A DNA stretch of 64,000 bases from CAYJEQ01 sp964369235 (GCA_964369235.1 CAYJEQ010000003.1:1-64000); one strand, 5' to 3'; shown: positions 24,517-33,275, numbered from the stretch's first letter. Notes: generated by a model from the sequence alone, not told the origin. Numbers and translations are program-made.

Positions 24517-25281
24517 ATGACAAGTGTAGAAAAAATATATAAATATCTAATAGCAAACCCCTGGGTGGGTATAGGGAGTTTTGCGCTAATATCAGGGGGC
24601 ATACCTTTTATTAGTGGATATACCCACCTAGGGAATGTAGCGCTAATCATATACGGCAGTTTAATTATGTGTGCTACAAAAAGATATAAGGATCATCATA
24701 GTTATACCAATCCACTATGGTTTTTTATTAAGTTTGTTACCTTTGTAGGGGTAGGAATGCTGATAATAATGCTACAATCAGCCTATATGTCCAGTTATAA
24801 GGGTGAAGACCCAGCTACAGTTATAGTAATGGGCTGTATGGTGGAAGATGGAGAAGCCTCTAATATGTTAAAAGCACGACTAAATGTAGCCTACAATGAA
24901 CTAGAGGAAAACCCAAGTTATAGTTGTGTGGTAACGGGAGGATTAACCGATGGAGAGCCATTATCTGAATCAGAGGTAATGAAAAACTATCTTGTAGATA
25001 GAGGGATAGACCCTAGTAGAATATATCAAGAAGACAAAGCCACAGATACTGAGGAGAATATCACAAATTCTGTAAATATAATTGCTGAAAATAATCTACC
25101 AGAGAATGTAATTATTGCTACAGATGGTTTTCATCAGTTTAGATCTCTTTATTACTCCAGATGGTTAGGCTTTGAGTCCTACTCTACAAGTAGCCTATCT
25201 GCATTAGGGTTAGTTGTAGGATATTATACAAGGGAAATGCTTGCAATTTTAGAAATGCTGTTGATGTTTAATCAGGGGTAA
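24517..25281 (+). CDS. DUF218/YdcF-SanA family membrane protein
   Basis: Two or three N-terminal membrane segments (about residues 15-100) precede a DUF218 domain (about 105-245). Its hallmarks are the start ATVIVMGCMV, LKARLNVAYNEL, VVTGGLTDGEPLSESEVMKNYLVDRGID, ATDTEENI and IIATDGFHQFRSLYYSRW. Related proteins (SanA, ElyC, YdcF) are linked to envelope polymer metabolism, but no reaction is fixed. The position 57 bp after the germinant-receptor operon leaves cotranscription possible. The ATG has no strong ribosome site. Confidence 0.82.
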   Translation: MTSVEKIYKYLIANPWVGIGSFALISGGIPFISGYTHLGNVALIIYGSLIMCATKRYKDHHSYTNPLWFFIKFVTFVGVGMLIIMLQSAYMSSYKGEDPATVIVMGCMVEDGEASNMLKARLNVAYNELEENPSYSCVVTGGLTDGEPLSESEVMKNYLVDRGIDPSRIYQEDKATDTEENITNSVNIIAENNLPENVIIATDGFHQFRSLYYSRWLGFESYSTSSLSALGLVVGYYTREMLAILEMLLMFNQG

Positions 25282-25290
25282 TGGCAATCA

Positions 25291-25319
25291 TTGACAGTGT
25301 ATCCTATAAGTGCTATGAT
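25291..25319 (+). promoter_or_regulatory. Sigma-A-type promoter
   Basis: A perfect TTGACA (25291-25296), a 17-bp spacer and TATGAT (25314-25319) lie 50 bp upstream of the FMN-ferredoxin fusion gene. Confidence 0.8.
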
Positions 25320-25369
25320 TAATTTAAAATAAATAATCAATGAGTACTGAAAGGACTGTGAAATAAACC

Positions 25370-26035
25370 ATGGATATTAAATCAATTTATGAGGCATTTG
25401 ATAAAATAGGCTGTTTATCATTTACAACAATAAATCAGGAGGGGTTTCCTGAATCTCGCATAGCACATCTTAGAGGATATGATGATGAAGGTATTTACTT
25501 TATGACTATGTATACTAAATCCTTCTATCGTGATCTAAAAGACAATGGTAAAATATCTCTTTGTGGATTATCAGCAGATACAAAGGTATCCCATGATGAA
25601 GAGGGAATGCCTGTCTTTGAAGGTGGATATGCAATTAGAATGTCTGGTGAAGCTAGAGAAATCTCTATAGATGATTTAAAAGCAAAGAAAAACCCAATGT
25701 TTGACCTATGTATAAAGGATCATGAGAAATACCGAGCAATGGTAGTGTTTTGTATTACAAAGGCTAGAGGGGACATATTTGATTATGATTTTGAGATGAT
25801 AGCTCGAGAAAATAAAGTACAGAGAACTTATTTTGCATATAATGAAGCTTCTGTGCACTATCGTGGCTTACATATAGATACAGATAAATGTATTAGCTGT
25901 GGGGTCTGTAGGGAGAAGTGTTCCTTTAAAGCTATCTATGTAGAGGACAGTTTATATTCTATTGATAAGTATCGTTGTGACGAGTGTGGGGACTGTTATA
26001 TTAACTGTCCAGTAAATGCTATATACACTAATTAA
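25370..26035 (+). CDS. PNPOx-like FMN-binding protein fused to a 2x[4Fe-4S] ferredoxin
   Basis: Residues 1-150 resemble the pyridoxamine-phosphate-oxidase-like split barrel (GCLSFTTINQEGFPESRIAHLRG, IYFMTMYTKSFYRDLKDNGKISLC). This fold usually binds FMN and reduces flavins, haems or small substrates. Residues about 172-220 form a bacterial ferredoxin with two clusters: CISCGVCREKC and CDECGDCYINC. The fusion would pass electrons from ferredoxin-type donors to a flavin; its substrate is unknown. It has its own sigma-A-like promoter and a long-spaced AAAGGA site. Next to hemerythrin and glutathione peroxidase genes, an oxygen-related role is plausible. Confidence 0.82.
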   Translation: MDIKSIYEAFDKIGCLSFTTINQEGFPESRIAHLRGYDDEGIYFMTMYTKSFYRDLKDNGKISLCGLSADTKVSHDEEGMPVFEGGYAIRMSGEAREISIDDLKAKKNPMFDLCIKDHEKYRAMVVFCITKARGDIFDYDFEMIARENKVQRTYFAYNEASVHYRGLHIDTDKCISCGVCREKCSFKAIYVEDSLYSIDKYRCDECGDCYINCPVNAIYTN

Positions 26036-26274
26036 TAAGTTAACAAAACTATTAGCGAAACATATCACAATAAGTTTAGGTCAATAATGGTAAAAACAAA
26101 AAATTATATTTAGTAAGTTTAGCCTTTTCACTGAAAAAATTTATTAAATAGGATTTACTAATTTTGTTAGTGGAAATTAATTTTAAGTTATGGTATAGTG
26201 ATTATGACGGAATATGAAGTAGGTTATTGGTTAAGATAACTAGCTTTATAATCTAATACACCGAAGTTTAAAGG

Positions 26275-26308
26275 AGTATAGTTTGAAAATGAATTTGAAA
26301 ACTATACT
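26275..26308. other. Leader hairpin before the hemerythrin gene
   Basis: AGTATAGTTT and AAACTATACT form a perfect 10-bp stem with a 14-nt loop, ending 8 bp before the AAAGGA ribosome site. The sequence TTTGAAAAT within it resembles the first hairpin of the cbiL-cbiF element. The rest of 26036-26274 is AT-rich with no gene; a TATAGT box near 26195 lacks a good -35. Confidence 0.55.
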
Positions 26309-26331
26309 AAGTGAAAGGAATTGTCATAATT

Positions 26332-26733
26332 ATGAAATATTCATTAACTGAGGATATGCGCACAGGATACTATACTATAGACCTTCAACATAATGAACTA
26401 TTTACAGCTATTAACGACTTATTAGAAGCCTGCACAACTGGAAAAGGTAGACAAAGTGTAGCTAAAACATCACAGTTTTTAACAAGCTATGTAGACAAGC
26501 ATTTTGCAGAGGAAGAAGCCTTACAACTTAAAACTAATTATCCCCAGTACATAGCCCACAAGAAATTCCATGATAGCTATAAATCTAAACTAAAAGAAGA
26601 TTTAAAGATACTAGATAGAGAAGGGGTTTCTATTGCAAGCCTAGCTATTGTAAATAGCTCTATGGTATCACTTATCTCACATATTAAGATGGAAGACAAA
26701 AAACTTGCTAAACATATACAAAGTGCATTATAA
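26332..26733 (+). CDS. Bacteriohemerythrin
   Basis: A di-iron O2-binding protein. All seven ligands of the family can be placed: His20 (DLQHNELF), His57 and Glu61 (HFAEEE), His76 and His80 (HKKFH), His117 and Asp122 (HIKMED). At 133 residues it is a stand-alone domain, as in oxygen-sensing, scavenging or delivery proteins of anaerobes. I chose ATG 26332 because AAAGGA lies 12 nt upstream; an in-frame GTG at 26311 overlaps that site. It is convergent with glutathione peroxidase and shares its terminator. Confidence 0.93.
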   Translation: MKYSLTEDMRTGYYTIDLQHNELFTAINDLLEACTTGKGRQSVAKTSQFLTSYVDKHFAEEEALQLKTNYPQYIAHKKFHDSYKSKLKEDLKILDREGVSIASLAIVNSSMVSLISHIKMEDKKLAKHIQSAL

Positions 26734-26776
26734 ATAAACAACCCACCGATAAAGAACTATCGGTGGATTGTTTATT
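26734..26776. terminator. Bidirectional terminator
   Basis: AATAAACAA-CCCACCGAT pairs with ATCGGTGG-ATTGTTTATT over about 17 bp, with A and T tracts on either side, between convergent genes. Confidence 0.88.
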
Positions 26777-26777
26777 A

Positions 26778-27326
26778 TTATAGATATTTCTCAATTTCTA
26801 AAGCCATAATCTCAAAATCATCTACTGGCTCAAAGCGTCTAACTACATTACCTTCACTATCTATGAGGAATTTAGTGAAATTCCATTTTATATCTGGGGA
26901 CTTATCATAATCTGGATTTTTTGCTGAGAACATCTCTTTTAATCTTTCGTTTAGGGGGTGGCTAGGGTTATTAAAACCTTCAAACTCAGTTTGTGATACT
27001 AGATAGGTAAATAATGGATCACTATTTTCACCAGTGACATCTATTTTAGAATAAATAGTATAAGGGGTGTTGAATTTTAAAGTGCAAAACTCTCCTATTT
27101 CACTATCACTGCCAGGTGCTTGTGCGCCAAACTGATTACAAGGGAAGTCAAGTATATCAAAGCCTCTGTCTTTAAACTTTGTATATAGATCACCTAAATC
27201 TTTATACTGACTTGTAAATCCACACTCAGTAGCAGTATTTGCAATTAAAATAACCTTTCCCTTAAAATCCCTTAGTGACTGGCTACTACCATCGGTTTTT
27301 TTCACTGTAAAATCATAAATATTCAT
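26778..27326 (-). CDS. Glutathione peroxidase family (thiol peroxidase)
   Basis: Reduces hydroperoxides using a thiol donor, probably thioredoxin or a ferredoxin-linked thiol in an organism of this kind. The catalytic Cys35 stands in ATECGFTSQY, with Cys instead of selenocysteine; Gln65 (FPCNQFG) and the WNFTKFL motif complete the active site. Cys63 of FPCNQ is also kept, as in thioredoxin-dependent members. The length of 182 residues is normal. GGAGG precedes ATG 27326. Confidence 0.92.
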   Translation of the reverse strand: MNIYDFTVKKTDGSSQSLRDFKGKVILIANTATECGFTSQYKDLGDLYTKFKDRGFDILDFPCNQFGAQAPGSDSEIGEFCTLKFNTPYTIYSKIDVTGENSDPLFTYLVSQTEFEGFNNPSHPLNERLKEMFSAKNPDYDKSPDIKWNFTKFLIDSEGNVVRRFEPVDDFEIMALEIEKYL

Positions 27327-27528
27327 TTCAATTCCTCCAAGTTCTATTCTAATGTTATATATAGTATATCAAAAATGTTTTAAAATAAAATGATTTTTTG
27401 TGATTATTAATGGAAAATTTCAAATTACTCATATTATGTAGAGAAATTACCTATAAAGACAAGTCTATCTGCATATATTTATTAAGTAATGTATACACAA
27501 TCTGTAAGCAATACTTATCCAGTTAGGT

Positions 27529-27557
27529 TTGACAATATTTACATAAGCATATATAAT
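27529..27557 (+). promoter_or_regulatory. Sigma-A-type promoter
   Basis: TTGACA (27529-27534), a 17-bp spacer and TATAAT (27552-27557) lie 54 bp before the aldo/keto reductase. Nothing else is seen in the 284-bp gap after the glutathione peroxidase gene. Confidence 0.88.
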
Positions 27558-27610
27558 TATTAAATTACCAATAAATATAAAAATATGGATATAGAAAGAA
27601 GGCTATAAGT

Positions 27611-28732
27611 ATGATTTATAATAATTCTGAGATTAAAAAGCTAGGCTTTGGCTTTATGAGACTGCCTGTCTGTAATAACGAGATAGATATAGAAAAAACA
27701 AAAGAAATGGTAGACGAATTTTTAGCAAATGGATTTACCTATTTTGACACTGCCTATGGTTACCACAGCCAAAAGTCAGAACTGGCTATTAATGAAACAC
27801 TAGTAAAAAGACACCCTAGGGATAGTTTTATACTAGCAACTAAACTACCTGCTTGGTCTGGGGCAAAAACAGCAGAGGAAGCAAAAGCAATGTTTGACAC
27901 CTCTCTAGAGAGAACAGGGGCTGGGTATTTTGATTTCTATCTACTACATAATATGGGTGGAGTTAGAACTAAGGTTTTTGAGGACTTTGGCATATGGGAA
28001 TTTTTAATAGAGAAAAAAGCTAAAGGTTTAATTAAAAAACTTGGTTTTTCCTTTCATGGTGACGCAGTATCATTAGAAGAAATATTGTCAAAAAGAAGTG
28101 ATGTGGTTGATTTTGTACAGCTACAGATAAACTATGCCGACTGGTTTGACAATACAGTACAGTCTAAGAAATGCTATGAAGTTGCGAGAAAATATGGTAA
28201 AGAAATTATCGTAATGGAGCCTATTAGAGGTGGTGCCTTAATAAATCCACCTAAGGCAGTAAAAGATGTATTTGATAATTCAGGGATAGAGCAGAATATG
28301 GCTGCTTGGGCGCTAAGATATTCAGCATCTTTTGAAGGAGTTATAACTGTTCTTAGTGGTATGTCAAGTATGGAACAGCTTACAGAGAATATCGCTACAT
28401 TTAAAAACTTCAAACCTATGACAGAGGGAGAACAGCAGGTTATTGCAAAGGCTCAAGAAGAATTTGCAAAGATTAAATCCATACCTTGCACCAACTGTAG
28501 ATACTGTGTAAAAGACTGCCCAGCAGGTATTGATATACCTATGATACTTGCAGCAATGAACTCTAAGCTTGTTTATGATGACCTTAATCGTGCCAAAGGT
28601 CAGTATTCCTTTGCACTGAAAAATGGTAATGCACCAGAAAGCTGTGTAAACTGTGGTCAATGTGAAGAAGCCTGTCCACAGTATATCGAAATTATTAAGG
28701 AACTGGGTGTAATTGCCGAAACACTAGGATAG
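27611..28732 (+). CDS. Aldo/keto reductase with C-terminal 4Fe-4S ferredoxin domain
   Basis: A TIM-barrel oxidoreductase (about residues 1-280) with the AKR tetrad region: FDTAYGYHS (Asp and Tyr), FILATKLP (Lys) and FYLLHNMG (His). The tail (about 290-373) carries two cluster motifs, CTNCRYCVKDCPAGIDIP and CVNCGQCEEACPQYIEI. This architecture is common in Clostridia; the electron donor may be ferredoxin as well as NAD(P)H, and the substrate is unknown. It is monocistronic, with a strong promoter and a stable terminator. Confidence 0.92.
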   Translation: MIYNNSEIKKLGFGFMRLPVCNNEIDIEKTKEMVDEFLANGFTYFDTAYGYHSQKSELAINETLVKRHPRDSFILATKLPAWSGAKTAEEAKAMFDTSLERTGAGYFDFYLLHNMGGVRTKVFEDFGIWEFLIEKKAKGLIKKLGFSFHGDAVSLEEILSKRSDVVDFVQLQINYADWFDNTVQSKKCYEVARKYGKEIIVMEPIRGGALINPPKAVKDVFDNSGIEQNMAAWALRYSASFEGVITVLSGMSSMEQLTENIATFKNFKPMTEGEQQVIAKAQEEFAKIKSIPCTNCRYCVKDCPAGIDIPMILAAMNSKLVYDDLNRAKGQYSFALKNGNAPESCVNCGQCEEACPQYIEIIKELGVIAETLG

Positions 28733-28744
28733 ATAATATTAGAA

Positions 28745-28794
28745 TAAAGGGTATATTCTTTGGTTAATAGCTGGAGAATATACCCTTTATATTT
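28745..28794. terminator. Terminator between convergent genes
   Basis: TAAAGGGTATATTC pairs with GAATATACCCTTTA across a 15-nt loop. It lies after the aldo/keto reductase and before the stop of the minus-strand transporter. Confidence 0.8.
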
Positions 28795-28823
28795 TACCTA
28801 TATATGTTATGGTTTTTACACCA

Positions 28824-30179
28824 TTATAGTGTTAGGCACATATAAATAGTAGTAATTATAATTCCAGATACAACAGGAATTATATTTTTTCTAGCTAGCT
28901 CATTAGGGGATACTTTACAAATTGCTGCAACAGGAACAACTGCCCATGGGATGACAGTACCACCACCAACCCAAATTGTAATAATCTGACCGAAAGCAGC
29001 AAGGCTAGGTACACTAATATCCATACCTTGACCAAAGCTATAAGCAATAGAGCCAACAATAGGAAGTCCTGAGAAACCACTGCCATCAAGTCCAGCAGTA
29101 ATTGCAATAGCACATTGTGTAAATACAGCAGTAATAGGACTGAGTCCTAAGGTGTTAGAAAGGCTAAAACTAATATCATTTAATATGCTGATTTCATTAC
29201 CTGATAGGATTTTAGGTGCCATATCACCATTACCCATAAAGAAAAAACCACCAATTACAATTACAGGGGCAAAAACTCTTATGCCAAAGGCAAAACCATC
29301 TTTTAGATTATCAACACAGGCTTCCATAGCATCTCTAGGGGAATGACTAGAGAAAAGGCAAACAATACTTACAATAATTACACTGCCACCAATTACAGCA
29401 GTAGCATCTCCACCAGTTAGCTTAAGGTTAACTAGTAAAAATAAATCAACCATAAAAACTAGAATAGTAAAAATACCTAGTGCTTTTGCTTTAAATGTGC
29501 TGGTAGGGGTGTCTATAGCTGTGCTTTGTAACTCTAGTGTAGGTTTATCAGATTTGCTATCCAGTTTCATCATAATAAAGGCAACTGCTAAAGTAGACAA
29601 ACTCATTACCAGCCAAATAGGAAAGGAAGCTTTCATAATATCGGTAGCAGTAAGGTTTGCAGAAGTAGCAGTAACTGTAGGGGCACCTTGTATAAAGTAG
29701 TCAGCTGATAAGCCCATACCATGACCGAAGATATTCATAGCTACTGCAATCCAAATAGGGTTAAGCCCTAGCTTAGAGGCAAAGGGTAGAATAATCCCAC
29801 CTACTAAAGCAACAGCTGGGCTAGGCCAGATAACTAAAGAGCAAACTAACATAATAAAACCAATAATTAAAAAGGTTAAATCTTTGTTTATCATAAGCTT
29901 TCTAAGAGGGGAGGCAATAGCCACATCTGCCCCAACAAATGATAGTGCTTTACTCATGGAAACCACCAAGGATATTATAAGGATAATAGGCCAAAATTCA
30001 CTACCAGCAAGAATAAGTGCATTATACATAGCAGTGATACCAGTAATTACATTGCCACCCACCATCCATCCAATAACAAAAATCCCTACAAAACAGGGCA
30101 GGACAATTTCTTTTTTTAGGATTAGGGCAGTAAACACAGCAATTACAAAAAATATATAGAAATAGTGTACTAAAGTCAT
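28824..30179 (-). CDS. Multi-span membrane transporter (ion-transporter superfamily, GntP-like)
   Basis: A 451-residue integral membrane protein with roughly 11-12 hydrophobic segments. Two related halves are suggested by the re-entrant-like motifs IWPSPAVALVGGIILPFA and NIFGHGMGLSADYFIQGAPTVTA in the first, and GLDGSGFSGLPIVGSIA and IWVGGGTVIPWAVVPVA in the second. This is the style of gluconate/citrate/short-chain fatty acid permeases. I cannot fix the exact family or substrate. AAGGAGG precedes ATG 30179, which overlaps the end of the upstream ATPase gene by 4 bp, so the two are translationally coupled. Confidence 0.7.
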   Translation of the reverse strand: MTLVHYFYIFFVIAVFTALILKKEIVLPCFVGIFVIGWMVGGNVITGITAMYNALILAGSEFWPIILIISLVVSMSKALSFVGADVAIASPLRKLMINKDLTFLIIGFIMLVCSLVIWPSPAVALVGGIILPFASKLGLNPIWIAVAMNIFGHGMGLSADYFIQGAPTVTATSANLTATDIMKASFPIWLVMSLSTLAVAFIMMKLDSKSDKPTLELQSTAIDTPTSTFKAKALGIFTILVFMVDLFLLVNLKLTGGDATAVIGGSVIIVSIVCLFSSHSPRDAMEACVDNLKDGFAFGIRVFAPVIVIGGFFFMGNGDMAPKILSGNEISILNDISFSLSNTLGLSPITAVFTQCAIAITAGLDGSGFSGLPIVGSIAYSFGQGMDISVPSLAAFGQIITIWVGGGTVIPWAVVPVAAICKVSPNELARKNIIPVVSGIIITTIYMCLTL

Positions 30180-31237
30180 TGTGGCAATACCTCCTTGTAC
30201 TGTGATAGCAGTTTGTCTATTAGTCTATCTACTCCAACAAAATCCATAGCAGAAGAATAGATGGCTTCTAGTTTTTCATGATGGGTAAAGGCTTCTATTA
30301 GTTTATTTTTAGCAAGGTCTGTTAGCTTTGTAATCATGACATTATGGACAGATAATATTAAGTCATGATTTGTAAGACTATCTTTAAGCCAGTTTTTACT
30401 GCTAATAGTTCTAGCGCCTTTAATCCTTTCGCAGGTAAAGGCTAGGTTTTTTTCAGGTACTGTGATGGTTTTAATTACAGTGCCATCATAAACAGAGGTG
30501 AAAATCTCGGTGCTGTAGCCTAGCTTAGTAATAGCCTTTAGTAGAGATTTCATAAATAATCCATGTACAAATAGATTATCTAGTTTAGTTGTGTATACCT
30601 TCATAGACTTAACTAAATCAGCGGTAAGGGAACTCTCTCCCATATAGCTAAAGGACTCGGATAGAAGTCTTCTAGAGGATACATCACCACCAGCCTTCTC
30701 AGTAAGTAAATCATTGGCTAGTTTATCAGCAGAATATTCTATCACAGTTTTATTTAAGTGGTCTATATAGATGTTATTGTTTAAATCCATTAAAGACTTT
30801 AGGATTTTAAGATAGTTGTAGCAGTGATTATAGCACTGTTTTTTCTGAGAATTAATATTTAAAACAGCTTCTTTATTAATAAGCAAACTATCTCTATCTA
30901 AAAACTGAGCTAGGTCAATAATCTCCTCTAAAATTACAGGCACAGTAGCCTCCATAGCATGGGGGGCTGTAGCGTCAAAAAAGGCAATTTTTAGCTGTGG
31001 TATATTAACTCCATCTAAACTAGTGGGATCACTGCCACATAGAACTTTTTCCACATCAAAGCCTTTGTTATGAAAAAAGTTAGCAATCTTTTTTAGTGCG
31101 GTGCTTTTACCCACACCTGAGCCACCTTTTAAAAGATATACTTTATCATAATCACTGTGATTATATACATTCTCAAAATAACTAATAAATCCCTGTGGGG
31201 TATTTGCCCCAGCATAATAATTAATAATAAAAAACAC
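30176..31237 (-). CDS. P-loop ATPase-like protein (PRK06851-type)
   Basis: A cytosolic P-loop protein of a family named only from sequence. The Walker A motif is LLKGGSGVGKST (about residues 40-51). It is followed by CGSDPTSLDGVNIPQLKIAFFDATAPHAMEAT, the family hallmark. The usual protein has two such halves; a degraded second P-loop region is not obvious here. The only standard in-frame start is GTG 31237, which lies inside the 3' arm of a terminator-like hairpin, with GGGGAG immediately before it. An ATT a few codons later is the alternative. It is coupled to the downstream transporter; the function is unknown. Confidence 0.7.
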   Translation of the reverse strand: MFFIINYYAGANTPQGFISYFENVYNHSDYDKVYLLKGGSGVGKSTALKKIANFFHNKGFDVEKVLCGSDPTSLDGVNIPQLKIAFFDATAPHAMEATVPVILEEIIDLAQFLDRDSLLINKEAVLNINSQKKQCYNHCYNYLKILKSLMDLNNNIYIDHLNKTVIEYSADKLANDLLTEKAGGDVSSRRLLSESFSYMGESSLTADLVKSMKVYTTKLDNLFVHGLFMKSLLKAITKLGYSTEIFTSVYDGTVIKTITVPEKNLAFTCERIKGARTISSKNWLKDSLTNHDLILSVHNVMITKLTDLAKNKLIEAFTHHEKLEAIYSSAMDFVGVDRLIDKLLSQYKEVLPQ

Positions 31238-31284
31238 TCCCCTCGTTTATTGACCTATACTATGTCAGTAAACAGGGGAGTGTT
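31222..31284 (-). terminator. Terminator-like hairpin overlapping the ATPase start
   Basis: On the minus strand AACACTCCCC...GTTTA pairs with TAAAC...GGGGAGTGTT (about 15 bp, one bulge) and is followed by TTTTTTATTATT. It would end the PadR-DUF2812 transcript, yet the T tract is also the first codons of the next gene. It may be an attenuator or a ribosome-site shield. Confidence 0.75.
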
Positions 31285-31380
31285 ATTATGTAATTTTTAA
31301 AAGTCAAGCTATTTTTAAATTAAACCTATGGTTAAACTATAATTTTAGTTAAAAAACCCAGCGAAACTTTTATAAAGCCA

Positions 31381-32745
31381 CTAACTATCCTTAAGTAGTT
31401 TTTCCTCTACTATTAATAGATTAGGCTGATGATCATCAAAATCAAATTTTACATGGATAATCTGATTTTCATAACAAAGTATATATTCATCTCTCAGTGG
31501 TAGATCATTGCTATATAATTGGTATACTTTATTAGCTGTAAGTTCTGGTATGGTAACTACCTTCCAACTGCGTTCTGAAGTATGATTATACATTTCAATT
31601 TTCTCTTTAACAAAAGCAGTGTAAAATATAGGCCATTTAACATCTAATACTTCATAATAAAGGCTATCCATTACAAAGCTAACAGATTCTTGTTCATACT
31701 CGCCTTTGGTTAAAAATATACTGCTGGATTCTTCCTTATTATAAGAATATGGATAGTCGGTGATGATAGGGTAGAAGTCCTCAATCTTTAGTGGGATATC
31801 TTCTTTAAAAATATCCAGTGTATAGGTTAATCCCTTTACATCATATTTTATAGTTTCTACTGGCCTAGGAGCAAGTAGCCTAATTGTACCAGTTGAGACT
31901 ACAAGAAAAGGAATTGAAGCAACAATGACAATAGAGGTTAGTAGGATAATAGCGGTGTTTATTTTAGGACCGCGCTTGAGTTTTTTAAGTACTATATGAA
32001 TAAGGGAAAAAGAGCCGAAAAATAGAAATAACATAATAAATGCCAAAATTGCTATTTCTGGTGTAGTAAAGGATAAACTAAATATAAATAAAATCATAGG
32101 TATGGATGCTATTAATAGATAGCTACTAAGGGGTTTACTTGAACCCTCTGGCATAGGATCTCCTACAGAGATATTATACTTAGACAACCTATACCAATAA
32201 AAATACCTATCCAAGCTATGGATTTGTAGTCCGAGAATGATAATAAAGGATAGCAGTAAAAATAATGAGGAATTACTAGACAGTAGGGAAGAGGGGGAGG
32301 TGTAATATTCATAGACCTTAATACCTATATTAAACAGCATTACTATAAGAAGCAATATCTGAGGTGGAATAAAGTTTTTTTTCATACAGCGATGGATAAT
32401 ATCCAGTTTGGTTTTATCGTCAGTATAAAGTGGCACTACACTAGGGTCGTCGGTGGCATATATCTGTAAAGTATTAAAATTGCAGATATATTCCCAGCCA
32501 CTTTCCTCACAGAAATCTCGGTACTCATCTATACGAGGATTGTCACGGTAATCAAGCATATCCCCATAGGGTGGGAAGGCAATCTGGTATCTAATACGGG
32601 CTGAAGGTACCTGATGAAATATCATATGAGCATTTGTGATTTTTACCAGTTTCCAGCCTTTTATAGCCATAAGTTCTAAATCATATTGTAGAGCCTGAAA
32701 GTCACTGAGTTGATAGCTAAAGAATTTTCTCTTAATCTTTGACAT
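31381..32745 (-). CDS. DUF2812 domain membrane protein
   Basis: Residues 1-130 form a DUF2812 domain (FFSYQLSDFQALQYDLELMAIKGWKL, followed by a CEESGWEYI motif). Four hydrophobic segments follow at about 130-300, then a C-terminal extracytoplasmic region of about 150 residues. DUF2812 genes are regularly paired with PadR-like repressors, as here (stop-to-start gap 21 bp). No enzymatic function is known; a role in envelope stress or drug response is only a guess from the partner. The ribosome site AAAGGGCGGT precedes ATG 32745. Confidence 0.85.
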   Translation of the reverse strand: MSKIKRKFFSYQLSDFQALQYDLELMAIKGWKLVKITNAHMIFHQVPSARIRYQIAFPPYGDMLDYRDNPRIDEYRDFCEESGWEYICNFNTLQIYATDDPSVVPLYTDDKTKLDIIHRCMKKNFIPPQILLLIVMLFNIGIKVYEYYTSPSSLLSSNSSLFLLLSFIIILGLQIHSLDRYFYWYRLSKYNISVGDPMPEGSSKPLSSYLLIASIPMILFIFSLSFTTPEIAILAFIMLFLFFGSFSLIHIVLKKLKRGPKINTAIILLTSIVIVASIPFLVVSTGTIRLLAPRPVETIKYDVKGLTYTLDIFKEDIPLKIEDFYPIITDYPYSYNKEESSSIFLTKGEYEQESVSFVMDSLYYEVLDVKWPIFYTAFVKEKIEMYNHTSERSWKVVTIPELTANKVYQLYSNDLPLRDEYILCYENQIIHVKFDFDDHQPNLLIVEEKLLKDS

Positions 32746-32766
32746 AATAATGACCGCCCTTTCTCT

Positions 32767-33072
32767 TTAGAAATATATAGAGTAATCAGCAATTAACATT
32801 TTCATTCGTTTATATTCTGTTTCAACAGCGTTACTGCCTTGTGGGGTAATAAGGTAGCTTCGTCTGCGTCCCTCTACCTTAGTTAGTTTAATATAGTTAC
32901 TTTGGACAAAGTCATCTAGTAGTTTATATAGTGTGCCTGGCCCAATATTGACCCTACCATCGGTCATAAGATTGACCTTTTCCATAATGTCCATACCACA
33001 ACACTCACGCTTGAGGCATAGAAGGATATAAAACATAGGCTCTGTAAGGGTTTGAAACTTCTCTCTAGGCAT
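32767..33072 (-). CDS. PadR-family transcriptional regulator
   Basis: A 101-residue winged-helix repressor. Motifs of the family: the LTEPMFYILLCLKRECCGMDIMEKV helix pair, VNIGPGTLYKLLDDF (recognition helix) and a YLITPQG wing. It lacks the longer C-terminal dimerisation helices of PadR-s2 proteins and is of the short type. It is the first gene of an operon with the DUF2812 protein. AGGAGGG precedes ATG 33072. The promoter has an ATCGAT-type palindrome in its spacer, consistent with autorepression. Confidence 0.92.
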   Translation of the reverse strand: MPREKFQTLTEPMFYILLCLKRECCGMDIMEKVNLMTDGRVNIGPGTLYKLLDDFVQSNYIKLTKVEGRRRSYLITPQGSNAVETEYKRMKMLIADYSIYF

Positions 33073-33106
33073 ATAATCCCTCCTAGTTGTAGTAGTTTAA
33101 GCTATT

Positions 33107-33159
33107 ATCGATTATCATAATTATAACCATAGTATAACATCGATTATCGATATTGTCAA
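33107..33159 (-). promoter_or_regulatory. padR promoter with two palindromic operators
   Basis: On the minus strand TTGACA (33154-33159), a 17-bp spacer and TATACT (33131-33136) form a good promoter. The spacer contains the palindrome ATCGATTATCGAT (33139-33151). A near copy, ATCGATTATCAT (33107-33118), lies 32 bp away, about three helical turns, downstream of the -10. This is a classic autorepression layout. Confidence 0.8.
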
Positions 33160-33275
33160 TTACAAGTTTTAAACATCTTAAAATTAACCTATTTAGAAAA
33201 TAATAGTCATAAAAAAGGACAATCTTAAATAGTATTTACTATAAGAAAATTACAGTAGAAAGGATGATTAAAACC

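Noticed and set aside
30176..31237. The P-loop ATPase as an ABC transporter ATPase for the neighbouring permease
   Set aside because: It lacks an LSGGQ signature and the usual Walker B spacing, and the permease looks like a secondary transporter.
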